Part shown: positions 59,130 to 64,000 of the stretch, piece after piece
How the letters are laid out: every line of letters begins with the position of its first letter
Numbering within the stretch: the stretch's first letter is position 1
NCBI RefSeq assembly: GCF_002994745.2
Contig: NC_037088.1
Coordinates: forward strand, 64,622,397-64,686,396
Direction of reading: 5' to 3'
DNA: 64,000 nt
DNA from: Rosa chinensis
Taxonomy: Eukaryota; Streptophyta; Magnoliopsida; Rosales; Rosaceae
Notes under the pieces: generated by a model
Told to the model about the DNA's origin: nothing
The model's input: only the letters and a program-made list of their open reading frames with translations
Databases searched by the model: none
Translations under genes and position numbers: made by a program

Positions 59130-59385
59130 ATCTATCTTCTTCTCAGTTCTTATTTCTTGCTCGTTGCTCCCCCATTTCTTTATGCGTTTCGTCCTTTTCT
59201 CCACCTGAAATATATAGAAATTGAATAATGAGTTGAACAACAATAAAATGGAATGAGTTTAAATGGGATTCTGCTTGCTTTTACTTACCTCATACTCTCA
59301 TAGTCCCAGGGTTCTGGAAGTCATAATAAAAAAGAATAAGATCTGTAGAGCACTTCCACTTATTATGCCACAATATAGTCCCTAT
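59130..59385 (-). pseudogene. MATE exons 6-7 relic
   Basis: Exon 7 (about 59204-59140) reads VEKRTKRIKKWGSNEQEIRT; exon 6 (about 59382-59290) keeps the LYCGIISGSALQILFF-like part but carries a deletion in the WDNE region (GACTATGAGAGTATGAGG). Left of exon 6 the sequence is again intron 1, so exons 2-5 are deleted. Confidence 0.75.
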
Positions 59386-59479
59386 GTCGTAAACTTGTAA
59401 TATCCACAAGCAAAACAGAAAGTCACTACCAAGCAGAAATGGATTGTATATTATATATGTAACATTATGAGTCACTTTA

Positions 59480-60950
59480 TTTCCCTCTTCCCATCAATTA
59501 CTCAAATGTCAAATCCTTACAATTTATCCCCCCAAGTTCGATTTGTATTTGCTATTAAGCCTTTTTGTATCAAATATGATGTGTTGCTTATTTGACATCT
59601 AGCGACTTTCTAAAGAGCACATTCGGTGTTCTAAAATGAGAAATGGGTCTTGAGAAATTTAGGAACTAATTATTACAAGAAAATAATTTGTGCTATCAAG
59701 AATCTTAATCTTATAATATGCGAGTAAATATTTGGACATGTTTTTTGAAAAACGAAGTGTGACAAAATCTGTGACAATGCAATTAAATTGCACATTTTGC
59801 ACATAACAACTTCTAAGTATACATAGTAAATTATAATATTTTGATAGTCACGTACCCAAAAGAGATAGGTTGGTTTACTTCTGACAAGATCGAGATAGTT
59901 ATTAATAAACAAGGGTGTTGATTATGCAAAGCCAGAAACACAAAAAACTTGATGGGTAAAGAAAAAAATTAAGTTATTGAACTTTTACTTGATCGATATT
60001 TTAATCACTCACATTTATAAATTTTGCTTTAATCACTCAATTTTAACATCGATTATCACTTTAGCCTACCAATATATTTTAAAATTTTCCTATAAAAAAG
60101 ATCACGTGACACCTCACATGCTATTTTTTTAGACAAAAAAAGAAGATAAAAGAATGATAATAACCCTGAAAAAATGGAAGGTAGATATTTGTTGGATCAT
60201 TTAGAAAGACAAAAACCTAAAACTTAGCCTCTCTTCTCTCTCTTTCACTTCCGGCCGGCGGCCACAATCTGGCTATCTCTCCTCTTTCGATTTCTTCTAT
60301 TACATACATGTACGATTTTAGTTGACTGTGAAATCTAAGGCCTCGTTTGAAAACTCTATTGAATTTGGGATTTGATTTAACATGTTCAGTTTAAATCTCT
60401 AGTATTATGAATTTACTGTGATTTCAAATGCTATTGTTTGGATTACAATATTTACCGTAAGGATTTCATCCATGAAATATACCCAAACGCGAGGCTTGAT
60501 TTTAGAAACAAGGTGCTCGAGCCTAGCTATTAGCCACCACGACCTCCCCTCTATCAAACTTGATAGGAACACTAACCCTAGATTACCACCATGGACCTAG
60601 AGGACACACCGATAAACGGCGTACTTAGATTCCCCATCCGACGACCACTCCTGAGGACGCGCCGCTGGACGGGAATAGAAGACTCAAGCGCGTGGGAGCG
60701 CTCGTGTTGTTTTCGGAGTCTTATTGATACTTTTGACTAGGTTCACCACCGAGTTTTGATCTTGGAAAGATTCTATGTCTCCAACCGAGTTTGAGGAGTC
60801 CAAAATTCCCAAAATCCTCAAATCCAAACAGGCCTTCTGAATTCATTTCTTGGCATTTGTATCCTGGGCTTCCAAGGAGTAGTACTTGTGTATATATAAT
60901 CAACTAACTAACTATTGTAACATTGTATATGCATATTGAAGAGATGGGCT
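59480..60950. other. Spacer: duplicated MATE intron 1, then unassigned sequence
   Basis: 59496-59900 repeats the intron 1 block seen at 57.1 kb. 59940-60950 has no recognisable gene; short frames only, with a GC-richer part near 60250-60720. Confidence 0.45.
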
Positions 60951-61290
60951 ACGCTACTACAAATATGACATTTAATGACAATGTTTAGATGACATTTGCT
61001 CAAAAACGTCATTAAATACTCTTTCTATGATGTTTTCTAATGGAAAAGTCATGGATCAAAATTTTGTCTCAAGTTTATGACGTTTTCGAAATGTCATTGT
61101 AAGTCTTACTATTTGATGACGTTTTTAAACTGTCATCACTCTTATGACGTTTTTCAAATGTCATGAAAAATATTTTTATGATGTGTGATAAATGCCGTGA
61201 ATGACAATGTGCCATGGCGTTTAGAGAACATCATGAAAAATGTTTTCATGACGTTTGGTAAGTGCCATGAATGACAATAGGCCATGGCGT
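60950..61290. mobile_element. CACTA-like terminus with subterminal repeats
   Basis: Starts GCTACTACAAATATGACATT, close to the CACTACAA end of CACTA elements, and goes on with many short repeats of ATGACGTTTT / AAATGTCAT and GCCATGAATGACAAT (e.g. 61137, 61180, 61240). No transposase and no matching right end in the window. Confidence 0.5.
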
Positions 61291-61374
61291 TTTGAAGAAC
61301 AGAAGGATATATCCCCGATATTTTGGATACTTTTTCCAGCTCGATGTTGAAGAACGTAAATAAGTTCTTTATGT

Positions 61375-61905
61375 TGAAGGTGGTGCGATTGTAGCTGGAG
61401 TCAAACTTACAGGTCCTGTAATAAAGAAGGACTTGGAAAACTTTGCTCAGAGTCTTCTCTTTCTTGGGCTACGTCAAATTCCTGACAACGAGAGGAATTA
61501 TTATATGGCTGCTTCTTCCCTCTTGGTATATTATGAAACTCCTCTGCTCTGAACCCTCACTGCTTCTTTTCTTTTTCTTTTTTCTAAATACATTTGTTAT
61601 CTTGCAGGATATTGTCAAAGCTAAACCTTCTCGGTTTCCCATATCTGTTGAAGATTTATCTTCTTTTCTAAATAACGGAAGTGAAGGAACATTTCAATTG
61701 GTTGAATTTTCATCGGTGGTGCAGTCTATGTTTGATAAGGAAGATGCTGACGGGATTATTGATGTTGTTGCTTATACCTGCTTTATTCTGGAAAAGCAAT
61801 TTATAATTGTTTGTTCTCTTTTTCACCATTTTGTTTTTCAAAATGAAGTATGTCTACTTCCATTTGATATAAACTCGTCTTCTCACTCAGGTTACGGTTA
61901 GTTTT
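61375..61905 (+). pseudogene. Unrecognised two-exon gene fragment
   Basis: Exon-like 61375-61526 (VEGGAIVAGVKLTGPVIKKD then LLFLGLRQIPDNERNYYM) ends at CTCTTG|GTATAT; acceptor TTGCAG at 61602-61607 leads to DIVKAKPSRFPISVEDLSSF and VQSMFDKEDADGIIDVVAY. The two read as one soluble helical protein. Family not recognised. It lies next to the CACTA-like end and could be captured. Confidence 0.4.
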
Positions 61906-62075
61906 TCAAAATTAAACAATGAATGCATAAATATATTATGCCTGCATGGACCTGAAAATACCTTGTGAGAGGTGTCCTCTAACTTTTCTTTCCCGCGTCA
62001 ACTACAATAGACATAATAGAGTGAAACATGCTAAACAAACGAAGGCAACCAGGTCTACTAGCACTCAAGAAAAAC

Positions 62076-62275
62076 TGGTGAAGTGATCTTCCATCTTCTG
62101 AACTTCACTTGCAAAATTAAATCTAGATGGTGTCTTTTTTCTTAACTTGCGGATTTCCATGAATCAGGCAACTCATACGTCAACTTTAGCCAACAATGAT
62201 ATGGAAAGGTTTTATAGGTGGCATCAACCAAGGGTGATAGAACAATTGTTCAAAAATATCCCTGACAAAAAAAAA
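62076..62275 (-). pseudogene. KEN-like exon B fragment, array 2 unit 4
   Basis: Reverse strand carries EQLF, then ...SWKS-LRKKTPSRFNFASEV, QKMEDHF-like coding, cut short before the KEN helix. Several indels; 3'-most unit of the minus-strand array. Confidence 0.6.
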
Positions 62276-62330
62276 AAAAAAGTGTGTTCAATAAAAAAAA
62301 TATATAAACTAGATAATGCATATACCAGGC

Positions 62331-62502
62331 CCTCTCATCTAAGAGACAGTTTTTAAGAGACTATGAGGGACAAGTGAATCTGATGGCTGAAAATAAATGC
62401 ACAGTTTTAAGTTGTTATAATTTTTTATTTTTTATTTAATATATGTAGTTGAGATGCATTTGTCTCTCACAGTCCCTTAAAATTGTCCCTTAGGTGAGCA
62501 AA
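62331..62502. mobile_element. Small MITE, about 170 bp
   Basis: Imperfect inverted ends of about 40 bp: TCTAAGAGACAGTTTTTAAG (62337) pairs with the CTTAAAATTGTCCCTTAG end (62475-62493). It separates array 2 units 3 and 4. Confidence 0.55.
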
Positions 62503-62515
62503 TCTGATGCAAATA

Positions 62516-63045
62516 CTATGAATAAAGCTCTTTATTTTTTTCTTTCCCGCTTAACGCCAGATTGATCAAATCAAGAAAATTAGCCAACTCTTTTGGAATA
62601 TTTTTCTCCTTCTCCCACTGTTTTAGTCTTAGGACTAAATCTCTAAACTCAACTCTTAATTTAGACTCTCTCTTGCCTTCAATATCATTGAGAACTCGTG
62701 TTTCTTGTTCCACCAATTCGTTGCCCAAAATAATTTGTATGTCTTCAACTCTTAAAAGTTGAAACATACCGCATCTTTTTCAAAGTGTAGGATTACATTT
62801 TTGCAAAACTCCAGAACGCCTACAAAATTATTTTCATAGTGATCGTTCTTGTATATCTCCTTAAAGTGATCTTCCATCTTCTGAACTTCACTTGCAAAAT
62901 TAACTCCAGATGGTGTCTTTTTTCTTAACTTGGGTTTCCATGAATCAGGCAACACATACGTCGACTTTAGCCAACAATGATATGGAAAGTAAAACCTTTC
63001 AATAAGTGTCATCAACCAAGGGTGATAGAAAATTGTTCAAAAATA
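62516..63045 (-). pseudogene. KEN-like exons B and A, array 2 unit 3
   Basis: Exon B (about 63045-62770) has TLIERFYFPYHCWLKSTY, WKPKLRKKTPSGVNFASEV and NNFVGVLEFCKNVILHFEKD, ending GATGCG|GTATGT; a one-base loss near 63022 breaks EQLFYHPW. Only about 20 nt later exon A begins: RVEDIQIILGNELVEQETRV, LRVEFRDLVLRLKQ, ANFLDLINLALSG, to a stop at 62516. The intron between B and A is nearly gone. Confidence 0.7.
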
Positions 63046-63149
63046 TCCTTGACAAAAAAAAAGAACAAAAAAAAAATAGTATTCAATAAAAATAATATTT
63101 AAACTGGATAAAACATATGTTATGAGTAAAGCGCTTTATTTTTACCTTA

Positions 63150-63660
63150 GCCGCTTAACTCCCCGCTTAACGCCAGATTGATCAAATCAAGAAAATTGGC
63201 CAACTCTTCTGCAATATCTTTCTCCCCCTTATGCTGTTGTAGTCTTAGGACTAAATCTCTAAACTCAACTCTTAATTTAAACTCTCTCTTGCCTTCAATA
63301 TCATTGAGAACTCGTGTTTCTTGTCCCATCAATTTGTTGCCCAAAATAATTTGTATATCTTCAACTCTTTAAAGTTGAAACATACTGCATCTTTTTCAAA
63401 GTGTAGGATTACGTTTCTGCAAAACTCCATAGCACCTACAAAATTATTTTCATAGTGACCGTTCTTGTATATCTCCTTAAAGTGATCTTCCATCTTCTGA
63501 ACTTCACTTGCAAAATTAAATCCAGATGGTGTCTTTTTCCTTAACTTTGGTTTCCATGAATCAGGCAACTCATATGTCAACTAAGAGCCAACAATGATAT
63601 GGAAAGTAAAACTTTTCCATAAGTGGCATCAACCAAGGGTGATAGAATAATTCCTGACAA
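63150..63660 (-). pseudogene. KEN-like exons B and A, array 2 unit 2
   Basis: Same build as unit 3. Exon B has a stop in the WLK segment (TAG near 63585) and loss of the EQLF part; WKPKLRKKTPSGFNFASEV, NNFVGAMEFCRNVILHFEKD remain. Exon A: LGNKLMGQETRVLNDIEGK and LANFLDLINLALSG. Confidence 0.7.
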
Positions 63661-63734
63661 AAAAAAATGTGTGTTCAATAAAAATAATATATAAACTGGA
63701 TAAAACATATGTTATTTCCTTACCCGCTTAACTC

Positions 63735-64000
63735 CAGATTGATCAAATCAAGAAAATTAGCCAACTCTTTTGGAATATCTTTCTTCTCCATCCGCTGTTT
63801 TTTTAGTTTTAGGACTAAATCTCTAAACTCAACTCTTAATTTAGACTCTCTCTTGCCTTCAATATCATTGAGAACTCATGTTTCTTGTTCCACCAATTTG
63901 TTGCCCAAAATATATAATTTGTATGTCTTCAACTCTTTAAAGTTGAAACATACTGCATCTTTTTCAAAGTGTAGGATTACGTTTCTGCAAAACTCCATAG
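63735..64000 (-). pseudogene. KEN-like exons, array 2 unit 1 (runs off the window)
   Basis: Exon A (about 63930-63735) and the last coding bases of exon B (to 64000). Insertions (TATA near 63912, TTTT near 63800) disturb exon A. The array continues beyond the right edge. Confidence 0.65.

Overview
The window is plant nuclear DNA, probably from a dicot and possibly Rosaceae (the family is my inference from overall character, not from a search). The evidence is GT-AG introns, a fibrillarin gene carrying snoRNAs in an intron, nuclear tRNA-Leu genes, DTX-type MATE transporters, and dense hAT, Mutator-like, LINE and Helitron-like elements in AT-rich spacers. There are no prokaryotic, organellar or viral blocks.

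Layout. 1.2-7.5 kb (+): a four-exon gene of about 346 aa. It looks like a decayed kinase catalytic loop joined to a KEN-like (IRE1/RNase L type) C-terminus. A 3.6-kb hAT element sits in its intron 1 and a 1.2-kb inverted-repeat element in intron 3. 8.3-11.2 kb: a Mutator-like element with a palindromic minisatellite, a small MITE and a hAT-tail-like relic. 11.6-14.9 kb (+): an intact seven-exon fibrillarin gene with telo-box promoter motifs; intron 5 holds up to six tandem U60-like C/D snoRNA copies in different states of decay. 15.7-16.0 kb (-): two tRNA-Leu(CAA) genes that differ by a compensated D-stem pair.

16.6-59.4 kb: a tandem MATE (DETOXIFICATION) cluster on the minus strand. Three genes are intact (16.6-19.7, 22.3-24.7, 47.0-49.5 kb); the pseudogenes and exon relics lie at 25.3-27.0, 45.4-45.7, 46.2, 50.2, 57.8-58.0 and 59.1-59.4 kb. 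Between them lie a tandem array of KEN-family exons (27.9-31.5 kb, +), a long-TIR element (31.5-32.6 kb), a 5'-truncated pseudogene of eIF2B beta (33.6-39.1 kb, -) with a 5'-truncated LINE in its last intron (17-bp target-site duplication), and an RZ-1A-like RRM/zinc-knuckle gene (43.0-44.0 kb, +) with a frameshift. Two Helitron-like 3' ends occur at 42.6 and 57.1 kb.

60.9-64.0 kb: a CACTA-like terminus, an unrecognised gene fragment, and a second, minus-strand KEN-family array that runs off the window.

The housekeeping genes (fibrillarin and its rRNA-methylation guide snoRNAs, tRNA-Leu) form a conserved island; everything else is duplication and transposon turnover. The best candidate for something undescribed is the KEN-like family: one probably complete gene plus two opposed exon arrays, all built from the same exon pair.
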